64,000 bases of DNA from Dermacoccus abyssi (GTDB lineage Bacteria > Actinomycetota > Actinomycetes > Actinomycetales > Dermatophilaceae): the NCBI RefSeq assembly GCF_034541975.1, contig NZ_JAVYJM010000001.1. The stretch is one strand, 5' to 3'. Position numbers and translations under genes: made by a program. Each line of letters begins with the position of its first letter. Position 1 is the stretch's first letter. Of this stretch, positions 1-7,994 are shown piece after piece. The notes below the pieces were generated by a model. It saw nothing but the letters and a program-made list of their open reading frames with translations. It did not search any database and was not told the DNA's origin.

Positions 1-597
1 ACCAGCGTTCGTCTGGCGGCCCCGGCCGGGCGCGGCGCCGTCGTCAAGCTGTCGGCTCTGTCGACCCAGGGCGAAGCGTCGAAGGACCGTGTCGTCTCCG
101 TGCCGCGCGGCCGGACCCTCGACGTGTCGCTGGACGGTTTGAAGGGGTCGACCGTCGCGGTGCGAGCCACGTCTGAGGCTGAGATCGTCGCCGCAGCCAC
201 CGCTCCTGCGGCCTCGGGCTCCTCGGCGGACTTCGCGTGGGCCCAAGCCGCGCCGGACATCGGACCGGCGGCCGGCACGTCTCTACGTGGCGCGGGAACC
301 GGGGGAGATCTCGTGCTCGCAGCCAGCGCTCCGCAGGTGCGGGCGACCGTCGTCGTGACGACGAAGGACGGCAAGAGCACAACCCAGCACGTCGACGTTC
401 GCGACAACGCGGCTCGACGTATCTCCGTTCCGAAGGACGCGAGCGTGTGGGTGACCGCGCCGACGAAGCAGGGCGAATCCCACCTTCATGCGGGAATCGT
501 GCTCCGCACCGGCTCCAAGTCCTCGGATCGCATCACGACGCTCACCCTCACGGCTGCGCCGTGGATGCGCGAGCAAACCGCACTCGTCGCCCGCTGA
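1..597 (+). CDS. DUF5719 family protein, 3' part only
   Basis: The frame is open from base 1, so the N-terminus lies outside the window; about 198 C-terminal residues are visible. The sequence is Ala/Val/Thr-rich with short beta-strand-like stretches, and has no catalytic motif I recognise. Large secreted or membrane-anchored DUF5719 proteins commonly sit next to DUF3499 and manB in actinobacteria, and that neighbourhood follows here. The family call therefore rests mainly on context plus low-complexity resemblance. The function of the family is unknown to me. Confidence 0.6.
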   Translation, partial: TSVRLAAPAGRGAVVKLSALSTQGEASKDRVVSVPRGRTLDVSLDGLKGSTVAVRATSEAEIVAAATAPAASGSSADFAWAQAAPDIGPAAGTSLRGAGTGGDLVLAASAPQVRATVVVTTKDGKSTTQHVDVRDNAARRISVPKDASVWVTAPTKQGESHLHAGIVLRTGSKSSDRITTLTLTAAPWMREQTALVAR

Positions 598-649
598 TCC
601 GCTCATCCCGCCCGGCTGATCGCCGGTCGGACCTGTGGGCCGTCGTGGG

Positions 650-1468
650 TCAGCGAGCTGCGAGCCACTGAGCGTAGGTACGTCCACCGCGCTGGGCCTG
701 TTCGCCCGGCAGATTCGTGCCACGGGCGAAGGAGCGCAGAACACCTCCGAGCGTTGGCACACGCACGGACCGAACGGGTCGGCGGCTCTCGAGGTGAGCT
801 GTCAGTGTGGAGAGTTCACCGAGCGAGAAGGTCTCCGGTCCGGCCAACTCGAGCGGCGTCGCAAGACTCGTGCGAATGAGGGCGACGTCCACGAGCTTGC
901 GCGCCACCCATTCGGGGTCCACCGGGCTGACCCGGACGCGGGATTCGGCTCCCGTGAGCCGTGCCGCGGCGCCGCTCACCACCTCGTGGGCGAGGGTGTG
1001 GAACTGGGTGGCTCGCACGATCGACGCGCGCCCCGACCAGGACTCGGCGAGGTTCTCGGTGTCTGCCTTCGTGCGGTAGTAGGCCAGCGGGTTGTTCCAG
1101 CACCCCACGATCGAGGGCAGGACGAGGTGGGCGCCGGGTGCCCAGGCGTCGAGAGAACGCAGGAGGTTACGTGTTCCGTCGCGGTCGACTCGGGCATTCG
1201 ACGGATCCGTGGCGCAGTGGATGACCGCCCCCACGCCCGGAAGTGCCTCGTCGAGGCCCGCCCCTGTCAGGATGTCACCGACCGCGCAGGTCACGTCGGT
1301 GATCGGGGTGCGGTGGACGAGCGCTCGCACCGGGATGGACGAGGCGCGTAGTTCCTCCACCACGGCGCGGCCGAGAACGCCCGAAGCACCCGTCACGAGA
1401 ACCGGTGCGCGTCCGACGCCGAGCACGTCGGGGGGCAGGATCGGGGCAGCGGTGGGGGTCGTCGTCAC
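650..1468 (-). CDS. NAD(P)-binding Rossmann protein (NmrA/SDR-like)
   Basis: This 272-residue protein has a Rossmann nucleotide-binding loop, VTGASGVLGRAVVEEL, near residue 24, followed by the usual alternation of strands and helices. It resembles atypical short-chain dehydrogenases and NmrA-like sugar epimerase/reductase proteins. A YYRTK segment near residue 129 sits where the catalytic Tyr-xxx-Lys lies in this superfamily. The substrate cannot be inferred. It is the second gene of a two-gene reverse operon: its ATG overlaps the stop of the upstream gene by 4 bp. Confidence 0.8.
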   Translation of the reverse strand: MTTTPTAAPILPPDVLGVGRAPVLVTGASGVLGRAVVEELRASSIPVRALVHRTPITDVTCAVGDILTGAGLDEALPGVGAVIHCATDPSNARVDRDGTRNLLRSLDAWAPGAHLVLPSIVGCWNNPLAYYRTKADTENLAESWSGRASIVRATQFHTLAHEVVSGAAARLTGAESRVRVSPVDPEWVARKLVDVALIRTSLATPLELAGPETFSLGELSTLTAHLESRRPVRSVRVPTLGGVLRSFARGTNLPGEQAQRGGRTYAQWLAAR

Positions 1469-1920
1469 AGGTCGTCCTCGTCGTCCAGGGAGCGGCCCAG
1501 CAGGCCCGCGAGTTGGGTGCGCACGACGTGTTCGATGAGGGCCTCACGCTCGACCCGGTCGCGTGCGCGTGTCTGAATGGGAAGGCGGTAGAGGACCATC
1601 CGCGCCCGATGGCGACCGTCGGCGGGGAAGGCGCGCCCGAGCGGCACTGAGTCCTCCCACGAGCTCGGGTCGGACGGCGGAACCTCTTCGACGCCGATCT
1701 CGATGTCGGCGACGCTGACCGACCAGCGCGATTCGCACACCTCGACAGCACGCAGGACGGCGTCGTCGAACGCGGCCGAACGCGATCTCATGGACGGAGT
1801 CGCGGGCCAGGCCAGAGGCCCCCGGTAGCGGCGCTCGTGCCGGTCGCGACGGGGCGCGCCCGGGGCGGAGGAAGCGTCGAGGCCGGTTTGTCGGCCAGGG
1901 CGCGCTGCTTTGTTCCTCAC
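1465..1920 (-). CDS. metallopeptidase-fold family protein (zinicin-like, PF06262 type)
   Basis: The 151-residue reading frame has a basic N-terminus rich in Arg/Gly/Pro, followed by a compact domain matching the actinobacterial zinicin-like metallopeptidase family. Key blocks are FDDAVLRAVE, a VEEVPP turn and a MVLYRLPIQ strand. The position that carries HExxH in other members reads EHVVRTQLAGLLG, so a zinc-binding motif is not visible. I chose the GTG at 1920 because the family usually begins just before the Arg-rich tail; the frame stays open further upstream. It overlaps the downstream gene by 4 bp. Confidence 0.7.
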   Translation of the reverse strand: MRNKAARPGRQTGLDASSAPGAPRRDRHERRYRGPLAWPATPSMRSRSAAFDDAVLRAVEVCESRWSVSVADIEIGVEEVPPSDPSSWEDSVPLGRAFPADGRHRARMVLYRLPIQTRARDRVEREALIEHVVRTQLAGLLGRSLDDEDDL

Positions 1921-2025
1921 CGCGTCAGCGTATCGAAGGGCACCTGATCGCGGGCGGGGCCCGACCGGGCGTGTCCCGGTCGCGGCAGACGGGGGCAGCC
2001 ACCCACTGGCGTAACCTTGTGCAAC

Positions 2026-2463
2026 GTGACGTTGACCAGACAGTGCTCGCGATCCGCCTGCTCGAAGCCCGCCGTGGCGACGCTCACCTATGTCTACGCG
2101 GATTCGACGGTCGTCCTCGGCCCCCTGGCCACCTACGCCGAGCCGCACACGTACGACCTGTGCGCCGATCACGCTCAGCGTCTCACCGCGCCGCGAGGTT
2201 GGGACATCGTGCGCCTGGCCGTCGACATGACACCGCCGGAGCCCACACCGGACGACCTCGTGGCGCTCGCCGAGGCCGTGCGCCGCGCCGCGGCTCGCCC
2301 ACCGGCCGAGCCCGAACCGGTGCCGGTGCGCAAGCCCGCCCGTGCCGCCCGGGCCGAGGACCCTGCCTTCCTCTCGACGGCCTCACGCCGTCGTCACCTG
2401 CGCGCGCTGCCCGATGCCACGGACGACGACGCGTCCACGGAAGCGGGCGCCGACGGCCGGTAG
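2026..2463 (+). CDS. DUF3499 family protein
   Basis: About 145 residues beginning with the family signature RQCSRSACSKPAVATLTYVY, which includes paired cysteines (QCSRSAC) and the strand-forming TYVYADS. A second Cys (DLCADHAQ) follows near residue 50, suggesting a small metal-binding or ribbon domain, then a Pro/Ala-rich tail. DUF3499 is a conserved actinobacterial family of unknown function, regularly encoded between the metallopeptidase-like gene and manB, as here. GTG 2026 is preferred to TTG 2017 because it puts the start directly before the conserved Thr-Arg-Gln-Cys. Confidence 0.85.
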   Translation: MTLTRQCSRSACSKPAVATLTYVYADSTVVLGPLATYAEPHTYDLCADHAQRLTAPRGWDIVRLAVDMTPPEPTPDDLVALAEAVRRAAARPPAEPEPVPVRKPARAARAEDPAFLSTASRRRHLRALPDATDDDASTEAGADGR

Positions 2464-2473
2464 GATCGTCGGC

Positions 2474-3922
2474 GTGAACGCCCCCGTACTCAACGACTTC
2501 ATCAAGGCCTACGACGTTCGCGGCCTCGTGCCCGAGCAGCTCTCGCCGGCCGTCGCGCGCGAACTCGGCGCCGCCTTCGCGCAGATCGTGGCCCGCCCCG
2601 AAGGAGCCGAGGGCGTCGTCGTCGGCCACGACATGCGCCCGAGCTCGCCGGAGCTGTCTCGAGCCTTCGCCGAGGGCGCCGCCTCGTACGGCATCGACGT
2701 CACTCTCATCGGCCTGTGCTCGACCGACGGCCTGTACTACGCCTCCGGTGCTCTCGGCATCCCCGGCGCGATGTTCACCGCGAGCCACAACCCCGCGCAG
2801 TACAACGGCATCAAGCTGTGCCGCGCCGGCGCGCGCCCCGTCTCGCTCGAGACCGGCCTCGCCGAAATGCGTGACCTCGCCCAGTGGGCACTCGATCGTG
2901 GCACGGCGGTTCCCTTCGACGGCGAACCCGGCACGATCGACGAGCGCGACATGCTCGGCGACTACGCCGCCTTCCTGCGTTCCCTCGTCGACCTGTCCGG
3001 CGGACGCCCGCTCAAGGTCGTCGTCGACGCCGGAAACGGCATGGGCGGCCACACCGTGCCCGCGGTCCTCGGCACGGATGCGGGGCTCGACGAGCTTCCG
3101 CTCGAGATCGTCCCGCTCTACTTCGAACTCGACGGCACGTTCCCCAATCACGAGGCCAACCCGCTCGAGCCCGCCAACCTCGTCGACCTGCAGAAGGGCG
3201 TCGTCGAGCACGGCGCCGACATCGGTCTGGCTTTCGACGGTGACGCCGACCGATGCTTCGTCATCGACGAGAACGGTGACGCGGTGACGCCGTCGGCCGT
3301 CACGGCGCTTGTTGCCCAGCGTGAGATCGCGAAGGAGGTCGCCAAGGGCACCCGCGCTGCGGACGTCTCGGTCGTCGCGAACCTCATCAGCTCGCGCGCC
3401 GTCACCGAGGTCATCACCGAGAACGGGGCGAAGCCGGTGCGCACGCGCGTCGGCCACTCCTTCATCAAGGCGCAGATGGCCGAGCACGACGCCGTCTTCG
3501 GCGGGGAGCACAGCGCGCACTACTACTTCCGCGACTTCTGGTTCGCCGACACGGGCATGCTCGCGGCGATGCACGTGCTCGCCGCGCTCGGTGAGCAGGA
3601 GAGGACGCTCTCGCAGCTCGTCGCCGAGTACGCCCGCTACGAGGCCTCCGGCGAGATCAACTCGACCGTGAGTGACGCCACCGCCGCCACTGGCCGCGTT
3701 CGCGAGTGGGTGGCCTCCCACGGCGAGTACACCGAGGACGGCATGGACGGCGTCACCTTCGTCCACGAAGGCGGTGACAGCGATCCGATGTGGTGGCTCA
3801 ACCTGCGCGCCTCGAACACAGAACCTCTGCTGCGCCTCAACGTCGAGGCAGCCGACCGTGCAACGATGGAGCGCGTGCGCGATGCCGCGCTCGCCGCCGT
3901 CCGAGAAGGAGAAGCACAGTGA
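2474..3922 (+). CDS. manB: phosphomannomutase/phosphoglucomutase
   Basis: A 482-residue alpha-D-phosphohexomutase that interconverts hexose 6- and 1-phosphates, feeding GDP-mannose or UDP-glucose for cell-envelope polymers. All four active-site blocks are present in order: the phosphoserine loop TASHNPAQYNG (Ser near residue 104), the metal loop FDGDADRCFV, the sugar-specificity loop GGEHSAHYYF, and the phosphate-binding loop RASNTEPLLRLN. Translation starts at GTG 2474, just after the DUF3499 stop, and the stop overlaps the Trm112-like GTG. This implies an operon with both neighbours. Confidence 0.95.
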   Translation: MNAPVLNDFIKAYDVRGLVPEQLSPAVARELGAAFAQIVARPEGAEGVVVGHDMRPSSPELSRAFAEGAASYGIDVTLIGLCSTDGLYYASGALGIPGAMFTASHNPAQYNGIKLCRAGARPVSLETGLAEMRDLAQWALDRGTAVPFDGEPGTIDERDMLGDYAAFLRSLVDLSGGRPLKVVVDAGNGMGGHTVPAVLGTDAGLDELPLEIVPLYFELDGTFPNHEANPLEPANLVDLQKGVVEHGADIGLAFDGDADRCFVIDENGDAVTPSAVTALVAQREIAKEVAKGTRAADVSVVANLISSRAVTEVITENGAKPVRTRVGHSFIKAQMAEHDAVFGGEHSAHYYFRDFWFADTGMLAAMHVLAALGEQERTLSQLVAEYARYEASGEINSTVSDATAATGRVREWVASHGEYTEDGMDGVTFVHEGGDSDPMWWLNLRASNTEPLLRLNVEAADRATMERVRDAALAAVREGEAQ

Positions 3923-4137
3923 ACCGAGGCGTCACGATCGAACCGTGGCTGCGTGAGATCCTGCGCTGCCCGGTCACGCACAGTGAGCTCGTCGACGGCG
4001 TCGACGACGGCGGCGAGCCCGTGCTCGTCGCCACCGAAGCCGATGCCGAGCGCGGTGGCCGGTTGCAGTACCCGATCCGCGACGGCATCCCCGTGTTCCT
4101 CGTCGACGAGGCCACAGTTCTGCCCCCCGAGGCCTGA
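3919..4137 (+). CDS. Trm112-like zinc-ribbon protein
   Basis: A 72-residue Trm112/UPF0434-type protein. The N-terminal block LREILRCPVT and the C-terminal block LQYPIRDGIPVFLVDEA are diagnostic. Only one cysteine of the expected zinc-binding pair is visible (RCPVTHSEL). Trm112 proteins act as small partners that stabilise methyltransferases in several organisms; the bacterial partner here is unknown. The GTG start overlaps the manB stop by 4 bp, so the two are translationally coupled. Confidence 0.9.
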   Translation: MNRGVTIEPWLREILRCPVTHSELVDGVDDGGEPVLVATEADAERGGRLQYPIRDGIPVFLVDEATVLPPEA

Positions 4138-4160
4138 TCGGCCCACCTGGTACCTACGCC

Positions 4161-4191
4161 GAGGCCGCTTCCCGAATCGGGAGGCGGCCTC
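4161..4191. terminator. bidirectional hairpin terminator
   Basis: GAGGCCGC and GCGGCCTC arms enclose an inner TCCCG/CGGGA pair with an AAT loop. It lies between the convergent Trm112-like gene and the reverse YgiC-like gene, where one hairpin could end both transcripts. There is no long U tract, which is normal for high-GC actinobacteria. Confidence 0.7.
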
Positions 4192-4222
4192 GCCGCGTGT
4201 TGTGCGTGGTGCCGGACGTGGC

Positions 4223-5422
4223 TCAGAGGCGGACGTCGTCCTCGGCGAGCCAGCGCTGCACGGTCGACTCCTCGGGTGCCGGAGCCTCGATGACGTGCGG
4301 GACGAAGCGCGCACCGCCGTCCGTGATCGGGCCGTCGGTCTCGCGGATGCCCATGCCGGCCGCGTGACCGTCGACCACCCAGGCTCCGATGACGGGCCGG
4401 TTGCCGTCGAAGTCGGGCAGCGGCCACCACTGCTGGTAGCAGAACGACTCGTCGTGTTCCTGGCCGCCGTGCGTCCAGTCGCGACCCTCCGCGTGGACGC
4501 GGATCGAGGCGCCCTCACGGCCGAAGAACGGCTTCGCGACGTACTCGCGCAGGTCGCGCGGGGAGTCGAGGTAGGCCGGAAGCAGGTTGGGGTGGCCCGG
4601 GTAGAGGTGCCACAGCGCCGCGAGCAGCGCCTTCGTCGAGAGGGCCGAACGCCACAGCGGCTCGATCCAGCGCACGCCGGAAGTCTCGATGTGGGCGCCG
4701 AAAGGCTCGACGAGCAGGTCCTCCCACGGGTACAGCGCGTAGCAGACGTCGATCGGGCGCGACTGACCGTCGACGAAGCGGCGCGAGCCGACGTCGAGAC
4801 CGACGTCGGACAGGTCGAACAGGCTCGTCGTCGCGCCGGCCTGATCTGCGGTGTCCGCGAGGTAGGCGAGCGTGGAAGCCTCTTCGACGAGGTGGAGCAG
4901 CCCCGCGAAGTGAAGGTCGTCCTGCCCAGCGGCGACGCGCTTCTTCCACGCACCGACGAGCCTTTCGTGGATCGAGTTCCACTGGTCGAGTTCGGGGAAG
5001 TTCGCCTCGTGCCAGGACCACTGGGACACGGCCGACTCGACGAGCATCGTCGGGGTGTCGCCGTTGATCTCGAGCATCTTGGGGGTGCCGTCGCCGGCGA
5101 GGCACAGGTCGAAACGGGCGTGTGAGCCCGGATCACCCTCCTCGAGACTCGCCAGGAGCCGCCGGGTCGAGCCCTCGGGCAGGCACAGACGCCGGTCGTC
5201 GTACGTCGTGAGCATCCACGTCGCGGCGCTCAGGCACATGCCCCACAGTTCATCCGTGGCCGCCTCGAGCCGGTCGATCTCGGCGGGGGAGAAGGAGTAG
5301 TAAGCGCTGTCCGTCCAGTACGGCACGTCGTGGCCGTCGACGGTCTCGGACGCCCAGAGCATGCCCTCGGAATCGAGGATGTCGCGGAAGTTCGGGCGCG
5401 GCTCGCAGGCCAGGCGCCTCAT
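4223..5422 (-). CDS. glutathionylspermidine synthase-family ATP-grasp protein (YgiC-like)
   Basis: This 399-residue protein matches the C-terminal, ATP-grasp amide-ligase half of glutathionylspermidine synthases, as found in stand-alone YgiC/YjfC proteins. Visible family blocks include KMLEINGDTPTMLVES (metal/ATP site), CYALYPWEDL, the phosphate-contact region YVAKPFFGREGASI, and IGAWVVDGHAAGMGIRE near the end. YgiC-type proteins have no proven glutathionylspermidine activity, and this lineage uses mycothiol rather than glutathione, so the real substrate is open. Its ATG overlaps the upstream lipoprotein stop by 4 bp. Confidence 0.85.
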   Translation of the reverse strand: MRRLACEPRPNFRDILDSEGMLWASETVDGHDVPYWTDSAYYSFSPAEIDRLEAATDELWGMCLSAATWMLTTYDDRRLCLPEGSTRRLLASLEEGDPGSHARFDLCLAGDGTPKMLEINGDTPTMLVESAVSQWSWHEANFPELDQWNSIHERLVGAWKKRVAAGQDDLHFAGLLHLVEEASTLAYLADTADQAGATTSLFDLSDVGLDVGSRRFVDGQSRPIDVCYALYPWEDLLVEPFGAHIETSGVRWIEPLWRSALSTKALLAALWHLYPGHPNLLPAYLDSPRDLREYVAKPFFGREGASIRVHAEGRDWTHGGQEHDESFCYQQWWPLPDFDGNRPVIGAWVVDGHAAGMGIRETDGPITDGGARFVPHVIEAPAPEESTVQRWLAEDDVRL

Positions 5423-5835
5423 CCGCCTCCGCCGCCGCCCTTGCCGAAGCCGCCACGCACGACGCTGCCCTTCGACGAGCCGTCGGCGCCCTTGATCTGA
5501 GTGCCCTCGCGGACGGAGGACTTCGTCACCTTGCCGCCCTGGGCGTCGAACCCACCGGCGGCGTAGGTGGCGTTCTTCGGAATCGACGTGGCGTAGCTGT
5601 CGAGCTTTCCGCCCACCGGGGCGACGCGCTGGCCCGAGCGGTAGAAGACCCATGCGGCGCCGGCGTGATGTCCGGAGCGGCACTCGCTGTCCGGCAGCCG
5701 TTCACCCGTGGCCTTGTCGCGGCACACCCCGGCGTAGTCGGCGCCCTTGGACGACGAACATCCGGTGAGGAAACCGGCGGCGAGAACGGTCGTCGTGCCG
5801 AGGGCGAGCCCACCCTTGCGCCTGGTCGTCGGCAT
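5419..5835 (-). CDS. lipoprotein, YgiB/DUF1190-like partner of the ATP-grasp protein
   Basis: A 138-residue protein with a basic N-terminus (MPTTRRKGG), a short hydrophobic stretch and a lipobox FLTGC with Cys at residue 26. It should therefore be exported and lipid-anchored. The C-terminus reads VVRGGFGKG followed by a poly-Gly tail, resembling the RGGFG ending of E. coli YgiB (DUF1190). YgiB is also encoded directly upstream of YgiC, the same order as here. I infer a functional pair; the family match is by motif and context only. Confidence 0.65.
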   Translation of the reverse strand: MPTTRRKGGLALGTTTVLAAGFLTGCSSSKGADYAGVCRDKATGERLPDSECRSGHHAGAAWVFYRSGQRVAPVGGKLDSYATSIPKNATYAAGGFDAQGGKVTKSSVREGTQIKGADGSSKGSVVRGGFGKGGGGGG

Positions 5836-5940
5836 CCGAATCCTCTCCTTCGAGTAGGACGTCAATGTATCGCGCGATCTAGGCTGTGACGCGCGGATCC
5901 CCTCGGGCGTTCCGTCCCCCCGAGCGACAGAAGGTGTGAC

Positions 5941-7113
5941 ATGCCCTACCTCGACGAGAGCTGGCTGGACGACGCCCGTCACCTCGAACGCTGCGACTCG
6001 CGCGACTCCCTTCGGGCGCTGGCCACAGCCGGTGCCCAGGTGCGCGAAGCGATGACGCTGGCCCGTGAGGCGGGCGTGGAGCGCACGGCCGACGGTGAGC
6101 GGCCCCGCGCCGTCCTCGTGGGGGCGCTCGGTGGCAGCGCCGTCGTCGCCGACGTCCTCGAGACGTTCGCCCAGCCGGGGGCGCCCGTTCCCGTCATCAC
6201 CCGACGCGACGTGCCGCTGCCGGGATGGGTCGGCCCCCTCGACCTCGTCGTCGCGGTGAGCCTTTCCGGGCGGGCCGCCGGGCCGCTCGCGCTCGCCTCG
6301 GAAGCCGCACGCCGTGGAGCGTCCCTGCTCACCGTCGGGGCAGCGGACTCACCCCTGGCGGATGTGTGTGCGCGGGCCCGCGGTACGCACATCCCGGTCG
6401 GGCGCGGGCGCACGTCGAGCCGGACGGCGATGTGGTCGCTGCTCACCCCGGTGCTCATGGCGGCGGGGCACCTCGGCCTCATCGACGTCACGAACAGCCA
6501 CCTCGAGCAGGCGATCACCCACCTCGACCGTGAGGCTGAGGTGTGCCGCCCCAGCTCCGAGCACTTCGTCAACCCCGCGAAGCTCGCGGCGCTGCAGCTC
6601 GCCGGTACCGTGCCCATGGCGCTCGCGGACGGACCCGTCGCCGCTGTTGCGGCCCGCCGCGCCGCGTCGATGTTCGCCCGCACCGCTCGGGTGCCGATGA
6701 CCTGGGGTGAACTGCCGGATGCGGCCGCGTCTGTCGTTGCGACGCTCGACGGCCCCTTCACGGCCGGTGGCGGTAGTGGCGCGGCCTCGGCCCCTGACGA
6801 CATTTTCGCCGACCCCTTCCTCGACGCGCCCCGACAGCCCGGGCTCGGGCTGCTCAGCCTCCACAGCGACCCCGAAGGTGCCGTTTCGGACTTGGCCGGC
6901 GTTGCTGCGGGCGTTCAGGACAGCGCGTTCGCGGCCGGCGCCACCGTCGTCGAGGTGCACCCCGGCGATGGCCCGCCCATCGCGCGACTGGCCGAACTCG
7001 TCCAGAGGGTCGACTTCACCGCCACCTACCTCGCGCTCGGCCAAGGTCTCGACCCGAATGTGTCGCGGCACGTGACGCAGCTGCGCGACCATCTCGGCGA
7101 CCGTCGGGCATGA
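5941..7113 (+). CDS. SIS-domain phosphosugar isomerase (PGI/PMI-like)
   Basis: The 390-residue protein has an SIS domain with the sugar-phosphate loops LVGALGGSAVVADV (residues about 60-73) and LVVAVSLSGRAAGPLALA (about 102-119). It also has the C-terminal alpha/beta domain typical of bifunctional phosphoglucose/phosphomannose isomerase-like proteins. A His near the C-terminus (VEVHPGDGPPIARLAELVQRVD) matches the position of the catalytic region in that family. It lies beside manB, which supports a role in mannose/glucose phosphate interconversion. Start is ATG 5941, preceded by a GAAGGTG-like site. Confidence 0.8.
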   Translation: MPYLDESWLDDARHLERCDSRDSLRALATAGAQVREAMTLAREAGVERTADGERPRAVLVGALGGSAVVADVLETFAQPGAPVPVITRRDVPLPGWVGPLDLVVAVSLSGRAAGPLALASEAARRGASLLTVGAADSPLADVCARARGTHIPVGRGRTSSRTAMWSLLTPVLMAAGHLGLIDVTNSHLEQAITHLDREAEVCRPSSEHFVNPAKLAALQLAGTVPMALADGPVAAVAARRAASMFARTARVPMTWGELPDAAASVVATLDGPFTAGGGSGAASAPDDIFADPFLDAPRQPGLGLLSLHSDPEGAVSDLAGVAAGVQDSAFAAGATVVEVHPGDGPPIARLAELVQRVDFTATYLALGQGLDPNVSRHVTQLRDHLGDRRA

Positions 7114-7191
7114 CGCCCGCGGTCGGCACGGGGCGGCGGGCGTGTCGTCTGCGTGAGGACGGGAACGTCTTCGCTGGTTAGGCTTGGGCGC

Positions 7192-7893
7192 ATGACGAAC
7201 TTCTCTCGGGCCGAGGTCGCGGCCATGGTCGACCACACCCTGCTCAAGCCCGAAGCGACGGCTGACGACGTCGCGGCGCTGGCCCGCGAGGCCGAGGAGC
7301 TGGGCGCCTACTCGATCTGTGTGTCGCCGAACATGCTGCCCGTCGAGACGAGCGTCAAGGTTGCCACCGTCTGCGGCTTCCCGAGCGGCAAGCACACGAG
7401 CACGGTCAAGGCCGCCGAGGCCGCCGAGTCGGTCGAGCGCGGCGCTGACGAGGTCGACATGGTCATCGACGTGGGCGCGGCCAAGATGGGCGACTTCGAG
7501 GCGGTCAAGCTCGACATCCGCACGGTGCGCGACGCCATCCCGAACGCCGTTCTCAAGGTCATCATCGAGTCCGCTGCCCTCACCGACGACGAGATCCGCG
7601 GCGTGTGCGAGGCGGCCGTCGACGCGGGCGCCGACTTCGTCAAGACCTCCACGGGCTTCCACCCGAGCGGTGGCGCCAGCGCCCACGCCGTGCGCCTCAT
7701 GCGTGAGTGCGTCGGCCCGAACCTGGGCGTTAAGGCCAGCGGCGGCATCCGTGACGCCGCTGCGGCCCGCGAGATGATCGAGGCCGGCGCGTCGCGACTC
7801 GGGCTGTCCGGCACGCGCGCCGTGCTCGACGGTCTCGAGGGCGGCTCCGGCGACGCGTCGGCGGCTTCCGCCGAAGGCGCGGCGGGCTACTGA
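7192..7893 (+). CDS. deoC: deoxyribose-phosphate aldolase
   Basis: A class I aldolase of 233 residues that splits 2-deoxyribose 5-phosphate into glyceraldehyde 3-phosphate and acetaldehyde in deoxynucleoside breakdown. Family signatures are VDHTLLKPEAT at the N-terminus, ADEVDMVIDVGA, LKVIIESA, and the Schiff-base lysine in ADFVKTSTGFHPSGGA, with the phosphate-binding VKASGGIRD and GASRLGLSGT downstream. Length is normal. ATG 7192 is chosen over an upstream GTG because the domain begins a few residues later. A strong terminator follows. Confidence 0.96.
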   Translation: MTNFSRAEVAAMVDHTLLKPEATADDVAALAREAEELGAYSICVSPNMLPVETSVKVATVCGFPSGKHTSTVKAAEAAESVERGADEVDMVIDVGAAKMGDFEAVKLDIRTVRDAIPNAVLKVIIESAALTDDEIRGVCEAAVDAGADFVKTSTGFHPSGGASAHAVRLMRECVGPNLGVKASGGIRDAAAAREMIEAGASRLGLSGTRAVLDGLEGGSGDASAASAEGAAGY

Positions 7894-7910
7894 TTTCGTA
7901 TCTGAACGCA

Positions 7911-7943
7911 ACGAAGGGCACCGGCTGAGTCGGTGCCCTTCGT
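7911..7943 (+). terminator. intrinsic terminator after deoC
   Basis: A perfect 13-bp stem (ACGAAGGGCACCG paired with CGGTGCCCTTCGT) with a 7-base loop lies 18 bp after the deoC stop. It is also upstream of the convergent histidine-kinase stop and may end both transcripts. Confidence 0.9.
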
Positions 7944-7994
7944 CGTCGGTACGTCGTTGTCCCGGGGTGGACGTGGGGCGGACGCGGGCCGTGT

